From Pseudomonas sp. S35 (GTDB lineage: Bacteria; Pseudomonadota; Gammaproteobacteria; Pseudomonadales; Pseudomonadaceae), in contig NZ_CP019431.1 in NCBI RefSeq assembly GCF_009866765.1, positions 1,860,001 through 1,924,000 on the forward strand: DNA of 64,000 nt, given 5' to 3'. The notes beneath the pieces were generated by a model. It did no database searches. It was not told where the DNA came from and was given only the letters and a program-made list of their open reading frames with translations. Position 1 is the first letter of the stretch, and every line of letters starts with the position of its first letter. Shown piece after piece: positions 29,780-39,901 of this stretch. The position numbers and the translations under genes were made by a program.

Positions 29780-31105
29780 ATGAAGGTGGGTTTTATTGGG
29801 GCTGCGGCGGGTTACTTTGTAGAGTTTTGGAGGTCGCTCTTCTTTAAGGTATTTGCCATTTTGTGTTCGTTTTTGCTGCTCCCATTAATGCTTCGGTATT
29901 TGGGGGGAGAGGTGTTTGGTGTTTGGGTTGCCATTTTCAGCGTTGTCTCCTGGGTTGTTTTTTTTGATTTGGGTTTGGGCAGTGGGTTAAGAAATAAGCT
30001 GAGTGAAAGCCTGTCTCGCGGAGATGATGCAGAATCAGCTACTTTAGTGGCGACGGCTTATGTATCAATTGCATCAGTCAGTACGTTAGTGTTTTTGATT
30101 TTTCTAAGCATTAACTTTTTTGTAAATTGGCAGTCGGTTTTTAATACGCAGGCAATCTCAAGGGCTGAGCTTGAATGGTCGATGCTGGCAATGGTTTTTC
30201 TTTTTTTGGTCAATTTTACCCTGATGTTGGTTATTCAAGTTTTGCACGCAAGCCAAAAAACCTCATTGACGGTCGCCCATCAGTTCTTTGTTAACTTTAT
30301 CGCGCTGGTCGCTATTTTTCTACTTAGCATGTTTGCGGCCCCATCGCTAATGATCGTGTGCGTGACGTACGGCGTTTCACAGGTCGTTACCACGCTATTT
30401 GTTTCTTATTTGTTCTATAAAAATAATCAAAAGGTAATGCCACGTTGGCGTTATTTTAATTCGACAAGGGTCAAAAGCATTGCTTCGCTGGGCGGACAGT
30501 TTTTTATTATTCAGTTGGCGGTGCTGGCTATATTTAGCTCGGATAAAATTATTATCGTTAAGTTATTCGGTCCACAGTCGCTGACGGAGTATGAACTTAT
30601 CTTTAAGGTTTTTAGCTCGATATTGATAATTAATACGCTTTTTTTGTCTCCGTTATGGTCTGGTTATACCCGGGCCGCAGCTGTCAGCGACTATGCATGG
30701 ATGCGTGGCGCGTTGATAAGATCACACATGGTTGCGCTGGCGCTGCTTGTGCCTGCTTTAATACTGTTTTTCTTTGGTGGGGAAATAATATTTTTGTGGT
30801 CCGGATATAGGATTTCGCCCGACTCCGGGTTATTGATGGGGATGCTTTGTTTGGTGGTGGTGCGCGTGTGGAGCGATATATATGCGTACTTTTTAAATGG
30901 TGTTGGTGTGTTAAAAATTCAGATGTGGATCGCCATTGTTCAAGCCTTGGTTAATATCCCTCTGTCGGTGGCAATGGGCTATAAGTTCGGGTTGGTTGGT
31001 GTAGTGTACGGTTCCATTGCGACCTTGCTGGTTTCTGTAGTGTTGTTGCCGATTACAGTCTTTATGTACATGAGGCGCGGGCGTCTGCTAACATCTGATG
31101 TGTAA
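29780..31105 (+). CDS. wzx: O-antigen flippase Wzx
   Basis: A 441-residue protein with about 12 membrane helices and a polysaccharide-synthase/MATE-like start (LLPLMLRYLGGEVFGVWVAI; DLGLGSGLRNKLSESLSRG). Wzx flips the undecaprenyl-pyrophosphate-linked repeat unit across the inner membrane. The gene is markedly A/T-rich with many TTT, ATT and AAT codons, unlike the housekeeping flank. First gene of the rightward O-antigen operon; a glycosyltransferase follows after 106 bases. Confidence 0.82.
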   Translation: MKVGFIGAAAGYFVEFWRSLFFKVFAILCSFLLLPLMLRYLGGEVFGVWVAIFSVVSWVVFFDLGLGSGLRNKLSESLSRGDDAESATLVATAYVSIASVSTLVFLIFLSINFFVNWQSVFNTQAISRAELEWSMLAMVFLFLVNFTLMLVIQVLHASQKTSLTVAHQFFVNFIALVAIFLLSMFAAPSLMIVCVTYGVSQVVTTLFVSYLFYKNNQKVMPRWRYFNSTRVKSIASLGGQFFIIQLAVLAIFSSDKIIIVKLFGPQSLTEYELIFKVFSSILIINTLFLSPLWSGYTRAAAVSDYAWMRGALIRSHMVALALLVPALILFFFGGEIIFLWSGYRISPDSGLLMGMLCLVVVRVWSDIYAYFLNGVGVLKIQMWIAIVQALVNIPLSVAMGYKFGLVGVVYGSIATLLVSVVLLPITVFMYMRRGRLLTSDV

Positions 31106-31211
31106 CGTATTTGTCAACAGGTAGTGGTGAGCGCGGATTTATCCGTCTACATAGGTGGCAATGGTTTCATGGGTTGAAATCGCATGCTGATTTAATTTTT
31201 GGTGGTTTGAT

Positions 31212-32027
31212 ATGATGGATGATAAATCTGTTGCCGGGGAGCTTCCTCTTGTTAGCATTGTCGTCGCTGTTTTTAATGGTGCGGCTACAATTGAGGCGTT
31301 GCTTCTGAGTGTCATCAATAATACCTATAAAAATATTGATATTATTGTGATGGATGGAGGCTCTACTGACGAAACTATTAATATTTTACGTCAATACGAT
31401 CAATATATTAAGGTGTGGCGAAGCGAGCGCGATGACGGTATTTACGACGCGCTTAATAAAGGGTTGGCGCTTTGCGAAGCAGAAAGTTATGTACTTATTT
31501 TGGGGGCGGATGATCGCCTGTTGTCATTGGGTGATGTGGTTGATGCCATTCAGGTCAACCGGGCTGATTTGATAGTTGCCAATGTTCAGCAAAAAAATAT
31601 CAATACCGGTGTTGTAAGTCTGTATGAGTGTTTCTTGCCAGGTTTCATTGGTAATTCAAATTTTCTGGATTTTCCGATGCACCATCAAGGCTTCATGTTT
31701 AAGAAGTCTGACTACTTCAAGCAGCAGTTTGATTTGCGTCTCGGGCTTCACTCTGATTATGAGTTCATGGCCAGTGCAGTAAGGGCGTGTGTTAACCCTG
31801 TTTACGTCAACACAGCGCTCGCAGAGTACTCAACCGGCGGAGCTTCAGATTATTTTTCAATGAAAAATATGAAATCATTGAGCGCCGTTGCCACGTCACT
31901 GGGGTTGAATCGTATGCGGGTGGCGTGCGCGTCGCCTGTCAAGTTTTTACGAATGATTTTGAAGGTGTTTGTCTCTCGGCGTGTAATTGATTTTTTGCGT
32001 AAGGTCCAAGCGGCTCGTCATGTCTGA
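31212..32027 (+). CDS. Family 2 glycosyltransferase
   Basis: A 271-residue cytoplasmic GT-A enzyme. The nucleotide-binding start VSIVVAVFNGAATIEALLLS, the MDGGSTDET block and the metal-binding GADD near residue 97 are visible; DDGIYDALNKG places it among WcaE/WcaA-like transferases. It has no membrane helix. It presumably adds one sugar of the O-unit. Low G+C like wzx. Donor and linkage cannot be assigned. Confidence 0.8.
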   Translation: MMDDKSVAGELPLVSIVVAVFNGAATIEALLLSVINNTYKNIDIIVMDGGSTDETINILRQYDQYIKVWRSERDDGIYDALNKGLALCEAESYVLILGADDRLLSLGDVVDAIQVNRADLIVANVQQKNINTGVVSLYECFLPGFIGNSNFLDFPMHHQGFMFKKSDYFKQQFDLRLGLHSDYEFMASAVRACVNPVYVNTALAEYSTGGASDYFSMKNMKSLSAVATSLGLNRMRVACASPVKFLRMILKVFVSRRVIDFLRKVQAARHV

Positions 32028-32072
32028 TGACTTCAACGTCTACTGCACGTTCAGTGCCTGTGTGGCCATATC

Positions 32073-33296
32073 ATGGATTTCTTAGAAGACTTCAAGCTCT
32101 TAACCCCTGATTACTTTTACACGGCGTTGATTTTTCTGCTGGTTGTCACGGCAGGCGCATGCGGTATCAGGCGTTTTTTGGGGCCTATCGCATTAGCGAG
32201 CCTCTATTTTTACGGCGCAGTACTCCTCATGATGGGGGCGGGGAGTGAGCAGCTGGTTCAGGGAGTGATGCTGGTTTGTATTTTCCTGGTGTTTTTAATG
32301 TTGGGGAGCAGGTCTCCAGTTTTACGAGTGCCGCGCAGTAGTCTTTCGGTTGACAATAGAGCGACTTTCTATCGTAACCTGACTTGGGTGCTGGTCATCG
32401 TGTATGTGCTGTTTGTGCAGTTATTAATTAGCGATTTTTCTATGCTTTACAAAATTGATAAAATTAACTGGGTAGTTAATGCTGGTGCGTTACCTTATGT
32501 CTGGTCGCTTTTAAACGGCGCGCTTATCAGTGTTGCGTTCATGTTGTTAGTCGTGCGTCGTTATCTGTTGTTTTCTATTGTCGCGCTTGCATTGGCTTTT
32601 GGTGGGTATATCTTTGGAGAAAAAAGTGTATTTATCAATGTGGCAATTCTTATTGCAGTGGTTTTGTTTCAAGAGCCTTTAAAGTTAGGTCGATCGCTGG
32701 TCGCGGCAGTTACAGCTACGTTTTTTTTGGCTTTTACAATTGTTTATTCTTTTGGTGGGGCGGTGGCGGGCTGGTCGACTGCCGTACAGGCGTTTTCCGT
32801 CAGATTGATAGCAACCTTCGATGGCACAATGATTATTCTAAAGACCCATATGTATGAAGGTTATGAGCTGCCGCACTCCGTTATCTATTACGTATTTGAC
32901 TTTTTCCTGAGCAAAATTTATGGGGTTTCTCCAGGCGTTGGGCAGATTCTGGCTGCTGCGGGCGTATATCAGTATCCTGAAAATGGTGGGCCCAATGATT
33001 CCCTGGTCAATTATTTTTTGCTGTCTGATATTTCTGGTAAGATTTCGGTATGCGTTTTTCTGGCGGCGTTTGCGTTTTTTCTCGGGTTTTTAGATCGTGT
33101 TGTCAAGGAGAAAAGGTTGAATGATTATGTCGCGGGCTGGCAGTTCATCTTGATACCTCTGTACCTTTTGATGCCGGCTTTCTTTCAAGCGACCGGGACC
33201 GCATTTATTTTGTTGGCTCGATATTATGTCCTTCTTTTGCCACTGGTACTGGTAGTTTATTTTATTAAGGGAATGGTTAGCCGTGTTAAACGATAA
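32073..33296 (+). CDS. wzy: Putative O-antigen polymerase Wzy
   Basis: A 407-residue integral membrane protein with about 11-12 hydrophobic segments and a large periplasmic loop around residues 270-320 (HMYEGYELPHSVIYYVFDF to NGGPNDSLVNYF). Wzy proteins share little sequence, so the call rests on topology, size and position between wzx and glycosyltransferases. It would join O-units in the periplasm. Its end overlaps the next gene by 14 bases. EpsG- or exopolysaccharide-type polymerases are the alternative. Confidence 0.65.
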   Translation: MDFLEDFKLLTPDYFYTALIFLLVVTAGACGIRRFLGPIALASLYFYGAVLLMMGAGSEQLVQGVMLVCIFLVFLMLGSRSPVLRVPRSSLSVDNRATFYRNLTWVLVIVYVLFVQLLISDFSMLYKIDKINWVVNAGALPYVWSLLNGALISVAFMLLVVRRYLLFSIVALALAFGGYIFGEKSVFINVAILIAVVLFQEPLKLGRSLVAAVTATFFLAFTIVYSFGGAVAGWSTAVQAFSVRLIATFDGTMIILKTHMYEGYELPHSVIYYVFDFFLSKIYGVSPGVGQILAAAGVYQYPENGGPNDSLVNYFLLSDISGKISVCVFLAAFAFFLGFLDRVVKEKRLNDYVAGWQFILIPLYLLMPAFFQATGTAFILLARYYVLLLPLVLVVYFIKGMVSRVKR

Positions 33297-34338
33297 AAGA
33301 AAAAAGTTACTGTTTTTTGCCAAGGTGGCAGATAAGAAAATTCTTTCAGATGTTTCGTTTTACGAACAAGATATTCGTGCGTTGGAGGAAATGGGCTTCG
33401 AGGTCAAGGTCTCTAACGAGTTCAAGGATTTGTTTTTTTCGCAGTATGATGTTTTGTATGTCTGGTGGTGGACTTATTCTTTGCTGCCAATAGTGGTCAG
33501 CTTTTTTAAAGGTGCCAAGTGCGTAGTGGCAGGCGCATTTCATTATGCAACGCCTCTAATGTCTGGTACTGATTTTGTCAGGCGCTCTTGGTTGTATAAA
33601 AAGCTGATCGGCATTGCGCTGCGTACTGCTCATATGAACATCTTTGTATCTGGCTGTGAGTATGATGCGGTTGTCAATAATTTGAAGGTAAATAATCCAA
33701 GGTTGGTGTATCACGGCATAGACACTGATCTTTACAGTCCTCTTGTTCAGTCTGCACCTGTTGATGATAACTCGTCCGAGATGCCGGTTTTACTCTGCAT
33801 CAGCTGGATGGAGAAAAATAATATAGAGCGCAAGTGTATTCGAGAGGTCGTCCAGGCTTTGGAAATACTTTATGAGCGCGGTGTTGAGGCGAAGTTGTTG
33901 TTGGTCGGGCGTCCAGGTCCCGGCTACGAAGAATTTAAAGCCTTTGTCTCGACTATGCGTTGTTCGGGAAATATTGAGTTTAAGGGGCATGTTACCGAGG
34001 AGGAAAAAATTAACCTTCTAAGGCGTGCAACGGTCTATGTGTCGCCCACCCTGTATGAGGGCTTTGGCATCGCTATTGCTGAGGCCCTGGCCGTCGGCTG
34101 CCCCGTGATAACCAGTAAGAATGGGGCTGTGCCCGAGGTCGTAGGCCGGTGTTCGCTATTTGTGGACCCCCTGAGCCCAGCCTCTATTGCGCAGGCAATT
34201 GAATATTTACTGCTAAACCCTGAAAATCGGCTCCGTCTCGGACGCCTAGGTCGCCGCAGGGTGGTGAACCGGTATTCTTACCGTAAGCATAGTCAGCGGT
34301 TAGCAGAGGCAGTGCTATCACTGCCCGGCATTGACTGA
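33283..34338 (+). CDS. Family 4 (GT-B) glycosyltransferase
   Basis: A 351-residue GT-B enzyme. The C-terminal nucleotide-sugar domain is clear: LLLVGRPGPGYEEF, VYVSPTLYEGFGIAIAEALAVGCPVIT with the family's E-x7-E motif, and GAVPEVVG. The N-terminal half is poorly conserved. Start is GTG 33283 inside the end of wzy, suggesting coupled translation. It adds a sugar of the O-unit; mannose, fucose or rhamnose from GDP donors would fit the neighbouring gmd-fcl-manC genes (inference). Confidence 0.75.
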   Translation: MLNDKRKKLLFFAKVADKKILSDVSFYEQDIRALEEMGFEVKVSNEFKDLFFSQYDVLYVWWWTYSLLPIVVSFFKGAKCVVAGAFHYATPLMSGTDFVRRSWLYKKLIGIALRTAHMNIFVSGCEYDAVVNNLKVNNPRLVYHGIDTDLYSPLVQSAPVDDNSSEMPVLLCISWMEKNNIERKCIREVVQALEILYERGVEAKLLLVGRPGPGYEEFKAFVSTMRCSGNIEFKGHVTEEEKINLLRRATVYVSPTLYEGFGIAIAEALAVGCPVITSKNGAVPEVVGRCSLFVDPLSPASIAQAIEYLLLNPENRLRLGRLGRRRVVNRYSYRKHSQRLAEAVLSLPGID

Positions 34339-34366
34339 ATTTATTTTGTATTGTTAGTGAGGTTTT

Positions 34367-35485
34367 ATGAAAAAAGCACTTATCACCGGGATTACTGGTC
34401 AGGATGGCTCGTATCTTGCGGAATTTTTGCTTGAGAAAGGCTATGAAGTTCACGGTATCAAGCGCCGTGCTTCGTCTTTCAACACTCAGCGTGTGGACCA
34501 TATCTACCAAGACCCCCACGTAGACAACCAGAACTTTGTGCTTCACTACGGCGACCTGACAGACTCCTCCAACCTCACCCGTATTATCCAAGAGGTTCAG
34601 CCCGACGAGGTCTATAACCTCGGTGCGCAGTCCCACGTGGCTGTCAGCTTCGAATCCCCTGAGTACACGGCGGATGTCGACGCTATGGGCACCTTGCGGA
34701 TCCTGGAGGCTATTCGTCTGTTGGGGCTCGAGAAAAAGACCAAGTTTTATCAGGCTTCCACCTCTGAACTGTACGGCCTGGTGCAGGAAATTCCTCAGAA
34801 AGAAACTACGCCCTTTTACCCGCGCTCTCCGTATGCAGTCGCCAAGATGTATGCCTACTGGATCACGGTCAATTATCGTGAAGCCTATGGCATGTATGCC
34901 TGCAATGGGATTTTGTTCAATCACGAGTCTCCACGACGCGGTGAAACATTCGTTACCCGTAAAATCACTCGCGCGCTGGCGAATATTTCCCAAGGCCTGG
35001 AAAAATGCGTTTTCCTCGGCAATATGGATGCGCTGCGCGACTGGGGTCATGCCAAGGATTACGTTCGCATGCAGTGGATGATGCTGCAACAAGACGAACC
35101 TGAGGATTTTGTGATCGCCACCGGCGTACAGTATTCGGTCCGCGAATTCGTGCGTTGGTCTGCTGCTGAGCTCGGTATCACCCTGCGTTTTGAGGGCACA
35201 GGTGTCGATGAGGTTGCAGTCGTTGATTCGATCACAGGTGAACTTGCTCCCGCTCTCGTTCCTGGGGATGTAGTCGTCCGTGTAGACCCGCGATACTTCC
35301 GCCCTGCTGAGGTAGAAACGCTGCTCGGCGATCCGACGAAGGCGAAGACGAAGTTGGGCTGGACTCCTGAAATCACTGTGCAGGAAATGTGTGCAGAGAT
35401 GGTTAGGGAAGACCTGAAGGTAGCGCAGCGTCATGCCTTGCTCAAACAGCATGGCCATGAGGTCCCTGTAGCTACGGAGAATTGA
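34367..35485 (+). CDS. gmd: GDP-mannose 4,6-dehydratase
   Basis: A 372-residue short-chain dehydrogenase of the extended type, length normal for the E. coli form. [20 protein letters not shown] is the NADP-binding start; STSELYG and PRSPYAVAK carry the catalytic Thr/Ser, Glu, Tyr and Lys; [17 protein letters not shown] is the signature. It makes GDP-4-keto-6-deoxymannose for fcl three bases downstream. From this gene on the G+C content rises compared with wzx to GT. Confidence 0.95.
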   Translation: MKKALITGITGQDGSYLAEFLLEKGYEVHGIKRRASSFNTQRVDHIYQDPHVDNQNFVLHYGDLTDSSNLTRIIQEVQPDEVYNLGAQSHVAVSFESPEYTADVDAMGTLRILEAIRLLGLEKKTKFYQASTSELYGLVQEIPQKETTPFYPRSPYAVAKMYAYWITVNYREAYGMYACNGILFNHESPRRGETFVTRKITRALANISQGLEKCVFLGNMDALRDWGHAKDYVRMQWMMLQQDEPEDFVIATGVQYSVREFVRWSAAELGITLRFEGTGVDEVAVVDSITGELAPALVPGDVVVRVDPRYFRPAEVETLLGDPTKAKTKLGWTPEITVQEMCAEMVREDLKVAQRHALLKQHGHEVPVATEN

Positions 35486-35488
35486 TCA

Positions 35489-36463
35489 GTGGCTCGTGAT
35501 GTGAACGAAACCGTGCTGGTTGTTGGCTATCGTGGAATGGCCGGGTCCGCTGTTGTGAGACGTCTGTCCGGGCTGGGCTATCAAAATGTGCTGACTATCG
35601 GCCGCGACGATGTTGATTTGCTCGATCAACACGCCGTGAGAGCATATTTCGCCGGTCATAAGATCGATCAGGTCTACCTGGCCGCGGCGAAAGTGGGCGG
35701 GATCCACGCCAACAACACATATCCCGCTGACTTCATCTACGACAACTTGATGATCCAGACCAACGTGATTGAAGCGGCCCACCGTGCAGGTGTACAGAAG
35801 CTGCTTTTTCTCGGGTCTTCATGCATCTATCCCAAACTTGCTGAACAGCCAATGACGGAGCAGGCACTTCTTACCGGCGGGCTTGAACCCACTAATGAGC
35901 CTTACGCGATTGCCAAGATTGCAGGTATCAAGTTGTGCGAAAGTTATAATCGCCAACACGGCCGTAATTATCGTAGTGTCATGCCGACCAATTTGTACGG
36001 CCCTCATGATAATTATCATCCGGATAATAGCCATGTCATTCCGGCATTACTGCGTCGTTTCCATGACGCAGTGGAGCAATCGCTGGAGGAAGTCGTAGTC
36101 TGGGGCAGCGGCAAGCCCATGCGTGAATTCTTGCATGTTGATGATATGGCGGCGGCCTGCGTCCATGTGATGGAGTTGGAGGACGACATTTATAGCTCAC
36201 ACACACAGCCTATGCTGTCTCACCTCAACGTGGGGACTGGCGTCGACTGCACCATTCGCGAGCTTGCGGAAACTGTGGCCAAGGTCACTGGCTTCCAGGG
36301 TGTCCTGACCTTTGATGCGTCCAAACCTGATGGTGCGCCACGCAAGCTGATGGACGTGTCTCGCCTGAAAGCCACCGGGTGGGAGGCGAGCATCAAGCTT
36401 GAGGACGGCTTACGGGACGCTTATCAGTGGTTCGTTGCAAACCGCCTTGAGGCGCGAAGCTGA
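35489..36463 (+). CDS. fcl: GDP-L-fucose synthase
   Basis: A 324-residue epimerase/reductase (WcaG family) that turns GDP-4-keto-6-deoxymannose into GDP-L-fucose. Visible: [49 protein letters not shown], the YAIAK catalytic pair and [16 protein letters not shown]. Start is GTG 35489, just after gmd. Together with gmd and manC it provides the L-fucose donor for the O-antigen. Confidence 0.93.
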   Translation: MARDVNETVLVVGYRGMAGSAVVRRLSGLGYQNVLTIGRDDVDLLDQHAVRAYFAGHKIDQVYLAAAKVGGIHANNTYPADFIYDNLMIQTNVIEAAHRAGVQKLLFLGSSCIYPKLAEQPMTEQALLTGGLEPTNEPYAIAKIAGIKLCESYNRQHGRNYRSVMPTNLYGPHDNYHPDNSHVIPALLRRFHDAVEQSLEEVVVWGSGKPMREFLHVDDMAAACVHVMELEDDIYSSHTQPMLSHLNVGTGVDCTIRELAETVAKVTGFQGVLTFDASKPDGAPRKLMDVSRLKATGWEASIKLEDGLRDAYQWFVANRLEARS

Positions 36464-36745
36464 CGGGTTTGGAATAGCGGTGCCTTAGGCGCTGAGCCGC
36501 TTGCACAGCCCTGTTGGTCATTGACGTGATCGTTCACGCGAAAACGGCAGATCCACCAGGTGCCCAGCCTACCCTCAGGTGCACCCAGCCACGTCTTTAG
36601 ATAAAGCGTGGTTGGAGGTGCTGGAAGTGCTTTGCGATGCGTATGATGTGGGCTTGGCCGGCGGGCTACGGCCATCGTCTGTTTGAACAAATACACCCGC
36701 GTGTTTCAACGCGCGCTGATCAAGTAAGATCAAAAGGATGATTGA
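36464..36745. other. fcl-manC intergenic gap
   Basis: 282 bases with no convincing gene. A separate promoter for manC may lie here; the manC start is preceded by AAAAGGATGATTG. Nothing else was recognised. Confidence 0.5.
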
Positions 36746-38161
36746 ATGTTTCTTCCGGTAATCATGGCGGGTGGCTCAGGCACACGTCTCTGGCCTTTAT
36801 CTCGTCAGTTGAATCCCAAGCAGTTCCTGCCTTTGGTGGATTCAGACGTGACAATGCTTCAGGCGACTCTCAAACGTCTTGATGGGCTGGAACACGCCGT
36901 CCCTAAATTGATTTGCAACGAAAGCCATCGCTTTCTTGCTGCCGAACAGCTTCGGCAACTAGGCCTGGAAGAGGCCAATATTATTCTTGAACCTGTTGGT
37001 CGCAACACGGCTCCTGCGATTGCATTGGCAGCGTTGCAGGCACTGGCTCAGCAAAGCGATCCGATCATGCTCGTGCTGGCTGCCGACCACCTGATTCTGG
37101 ACGTTGACGCGTTTCACCAAAGCATCGCCAAAGCCCTTGTCCTCGCAGAAGCCGGAAAACTGGTGACGTTCGCGATCACGCCTAAACACGCGGAGACGGG
37201 TTACGGTTACCTTCAGCGCGGCGCCGCGATAGGTGACGGGGGGTTCAAGGTAAGCCGCTTTGTCGAAAAGCCTGATCTGAAAACCGCCGAAAAGTACCTC
37301 TCTGAGGGGGACTACTTCTGGAACAGCGGCATGTTTATGTTTCGCGCCAGTCGTTATATTCAAGAACTCGAGCAGTTTCAGCCGAGCATTGTTTCCGTGT
37401 GCCGTGAAGCGTTGGCCAAAGGCCAGCAGGACATGCACTTCACTCGGGTGGAAAGCACGATCTTCGCGACCAGCCCTGACGATTCCATCGACTATGCCGT
37501 CATGGAGAAAACGCTGGACGCGGTGATGGTTCCCCTTGATGCAGGCTGGAGTGATATTGGTTCCTGGTCGGCTTTGTGGGAAGCGAGCGAAAGAGACGCG
37601 CAAGACAACCTATTCAAAGGCGATGTTCTGTCTGAAAACACCTCGGGCAGCTATGTCCATGCGACGCATCGTTTGGTTGCCACCTTGGGTGTAGAAGACT
37701 TGGTCATTATTGAGACCAAGGATGCTGTTCTCGTTGCCCACAAGGATCAGGTTCAAGACGTAAAGAAAATCGTGGACCAACTCAAAGGCTGCAACCGTCA
37801 CGAGTACGCCAATCACCGTGAGGTGTATCGACCTTGGGGAATGTATGACTCCATCGACAGCGGCGAGCGTTATCAGGTCAAGCGAATCACGGTAAAACCC
37901 GGTGAGAAGCTCTCGGTCCAAATGCATCATCATCGCGCCGAGCACTGGATCGTCGTAAGTGGGACTGCACGGGTTACCAATGGTGAAAAAACCTACTTGG
38001 TGACTGAAAACCAGTCGACCTTTATACCCATCGGTCAAATTCACGCATTGGAAAACCCGGGGATGATTCCTCTTGAGTTGATTGAGGTTCAGTCCGGTTC
38101 TTATCTGGGCGAGGATGATATCGTTCGCTTCGAAGATATCTACGGCCGTGTGAAGGGTTGA
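36746..38161 (+). CDS. manC: Mannose-1-phosphate guanylyltransferase/mannose-6-phosphate isomerase
   Basis: A 471-residue bifunctional enzyme (AlgA/WbpW type). N-terminal pyrophosphorylase: [14 protein letters not shown] and FVEKPD; C-terminal cupin isomerase: [39 protein letters not shown]. It provides GDP-mannose for gmd. The gene overlaps the next region closely: a TTG-started glycosyltransferase begins 5 bases after the stop. Confidence 0.95.
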   Translation: MFLPVIMAGGSGTRLWPLSRQLNPKQFLPLVDSDVTMLQATLKRLDGLEHAVPKLICNESHRFLAAEQLRQLGLEEANIILEPVGRNTAPAIALAALQALAQQSDPIMLVLAADHLILDVDAFHQSIAKALVLAEAGKLVTFAITPKHAETGYGYLQRGAAIGDGGFKVSRFVEKPDLKTAEKYLSEGDYFWNSGMFMFRASRYIQELEQFQPSIVSVCREALAKGQQDMHFTRVESTIFATSPDDSIDYAVMEKTLDAVMVPLDAGWSDIGSWSALWEASERDAQDNLFKGDVLSENTSGSYVHATHRLVATLGVEDLVIIETKDAVLVAHKDQVQDVKKIVDQLKGCNRHEYANHREVYRPWGMYDSIDSGERYQVKRITVKPGEKLSVQMHHHRAEHWIVVSGTARVTNGEKTYLVTENQSTFIPIGQIHALENPGMIPLELIEVQSGSYLGEDDIVRFEDIYGRVKG

Positions 38162-38165
38162 TGTT

Positions 38166-38915
38166 TTGAAGATTTCCATAATCACCGTTTGCTATAACAG
38201 TGCCTCGACCATCCGGGATACATTAGAGTCTGTCTGCTCACAGCGTTATGACAATATCGAGTACATCGTTATTGATGGCGCATCAAAGGACGCCACGCTT
38301 GATATTATTTCAGAATACAAAGGCTCTATATCGACCCTGTTGAGCGAACCCGATAAGGGGATTTATGATGCCATGAACAAAGGCATAAAATTAGCGACAG
38401 GCGATTATGTGGGGATCCTTAATTCAGATGACGTCTTCTCGGGGCCTTCAACTATTGAGGACCTGGTCACTTTTCTGAAAGCGAACCCAGCGTGCGATGC
38501 GGCTTATGCGAATCTGGTATTCGTCAAGCGCGATAATACCGACGTGGTCACCCGCACGTATTCATCGGCGAGCTTCTCACCCTGGAAAATTCGCTTTGGT
38601 TTCATGATTCCGCATCCGACTTTTTATGCGCGTAGAGGCCTTTTCGAACAGCACGGAGACTATAAAACGGGCTATCGTGTCTCCGCAGATTTTGAGTTGA
38701 TGACTCGTTTCATCACGCGCGGTATCAAGTTGGCCCGGCATGACAGCACGATGGTGAAAATGCGCCAGGGCGGGATCAGCACTACCGGATTCTGGTGGAG
38801 AATCCATCAGAACATGGAAATTGTCAGGGCGTGCCGCGAGAATGGAATATATACCAATATTTTCATGATCGGCTTGAAGATTCCTTTCAAAATTGCCAGT
38901 TATTTCTTCAAATGA
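38166..38915 (+). CDS. Family 2 glycosyltransferase (WcaE-like)
   Basis: A 249-residue GT-A enzyme, colanic-acid WcaE-like: KISIITVCYNSASTIRDTLES, VIDGASKDATL, EPDKGIYDAMNKGI and the metal motif NSDD. Start is TTG 38166 (MKISII), with AAGGG upstream; the ATG at 38161 runs into a stop at once. The stop overlaps the ATG of the epimerase gene (ATGA). Specificity unknown. Confidence 0.82.
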   Translation: MKISIITVCYNSASTIRDTLESVCSQRYDNIEYIVIDGASKDATLDIISEYKGSISTLLSEPDKGIYDAMNKGIKLATGDYVGILNSDDVFSGPSTIEDLVTFLKANPACDAAYANLVFVKRDNTDVVTRTYSSASFSPWKIRFGFMIPHPTFYARRGLFEQHGDYKTGYRVSADFELMTRFITRGIKLARHDSTMVKMRQGGISTTGFWWRIHQNMEIVRACRENGIYTNIFMIGLKIPFKIASYFFK

Positions 38916-39883
38916 ATCCGGTCAGCAAGGTTCTACTTACCGGTGCGACAGGGTTCGTAGGCGCAGAAATTCTGGCGCAACTGTTACAGCGTTCCGATCA
39001 TTCGGTTGTTATAGCGTCTCGAACAGAAAGTGCGACGCTTGCTCCTCAGTGCCGCGTTCACACGCTCGGAAATTTTGGTGCTGAGACGGCATGGTATGAG
39101 GCACTGAACGATGTTGATTGTGTCGTCCACGTAGCCGGGCGCGCGCATGTCCTGGAAAAGGAAGTCGATGCGCTGGAACTCTTCAGGGAGGCCAACACTC
39201 GCGCTACGCTCAATCTTGCCAGGCAGTCAGCGGCTTCGGGTGTAAAGCGTTTTGTGTTCATCAGTTCGATCGCTGTAAACGGTGCGTTTACGACGGGCAT
39301 GCCGTTCACCGAAGACTCTGATCCCTCCCCGAGCACGGATTATGCAATTTCAAAATTCGAGGCCGAAGCAGGGCTGATGGAGATTGCGAACACGACGGAC
39401 ATGGAGGTTGTGATCATCCGACCTCCGCTGGTTTACGCGGCCAATGCCCCCGGCAATTTTCGTCGACTACTGAAACTCGTCAGCACAGGGATCCCCTTGC
39501 CATTGGGGCGCGTTAACAATCGCCGCAGCATGATAGCCTTGGAAAACCTGGTTGATCTGATCCTTGTTTGCATCAATCACCCGGCAGCGGGTAACCAAGT
39601 CTTCCTTGCCTCTGATGGTGAAGATGTTTCCACCGGGCAATTGATCACCTATTTAGCGAAAGGGATGGGGCGAGGCGGTCTACTGATTCCGCTCCCCGTC
39701 GCTTTATTGCGAATACTCGCAACGCTTGGCGGTAAACAGGGTATTTATACTCAACTTTGCGGTTCTTTACAGATTGACTCATGCAAAGCAGTCAACTTAC
39801 TAGGGTGGACGCGCCCACTTACGGCTGAAGTTGCCTTGAAGTCGGCGGGTAGAAAATACAGTGAACGGGTTGCTGCTTCGTAA
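38912..39883 (+). CDS. wbpV: NAD-dependent epimerase/reductase, WbpV-like
   Basis: A 323-residue extended short-chain dehydrogenase. GATGFVGAEILAQLL binds NAD; SSIAVNG and the YAISK pair give the catalytic residues; VVIIRPPLVYAANAPGNFRRL is typical of the subgroup found just before the wbpL gene. In P. aeruginosa WbpV reduces the WbpM product to UDP-D-QuiNAc; the same trio wbpV-wbpL-wbpM here suggests the same first sugar (inference). ATG 38912 overlaps the preceding stop. Confidence 0.78.
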   Translation: MNPVSKVLLTGATGFVGAEILAQLLQRSDHSVVIASRTESATLAPQCRVHTLGNFGAETAWYEALNDVDCVVHVAGRAHVLEKEVDALELFREANTRATLNLARQSAASGVKRFVFISSIAVNGAFTTGMPFTEDSDPSPSTDYAISKFEAEAGLMEIANTTDMEVVIIRPPLVYAANAPGNFRRLLKLVSTGIPLPLGRVNNRRSMIALENLVDLILVCINHPAAGNQVFLASDGEDVSTGQLITYLAKGMGRGGLLIPLPVALLRILATLGGKQGIYTQLCGSLQIDSCKAVNLLGWTRPLTAEVALKSAGRKYSERVAAS

Positions 39884-39901
39884 AGCTTTGGAGCTTGATT
39901 G

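Noticed and set aside
36464..36745. Extra gene between fcl and manC
   Set aside because: Only short frames without ribosome sites or family motifs.
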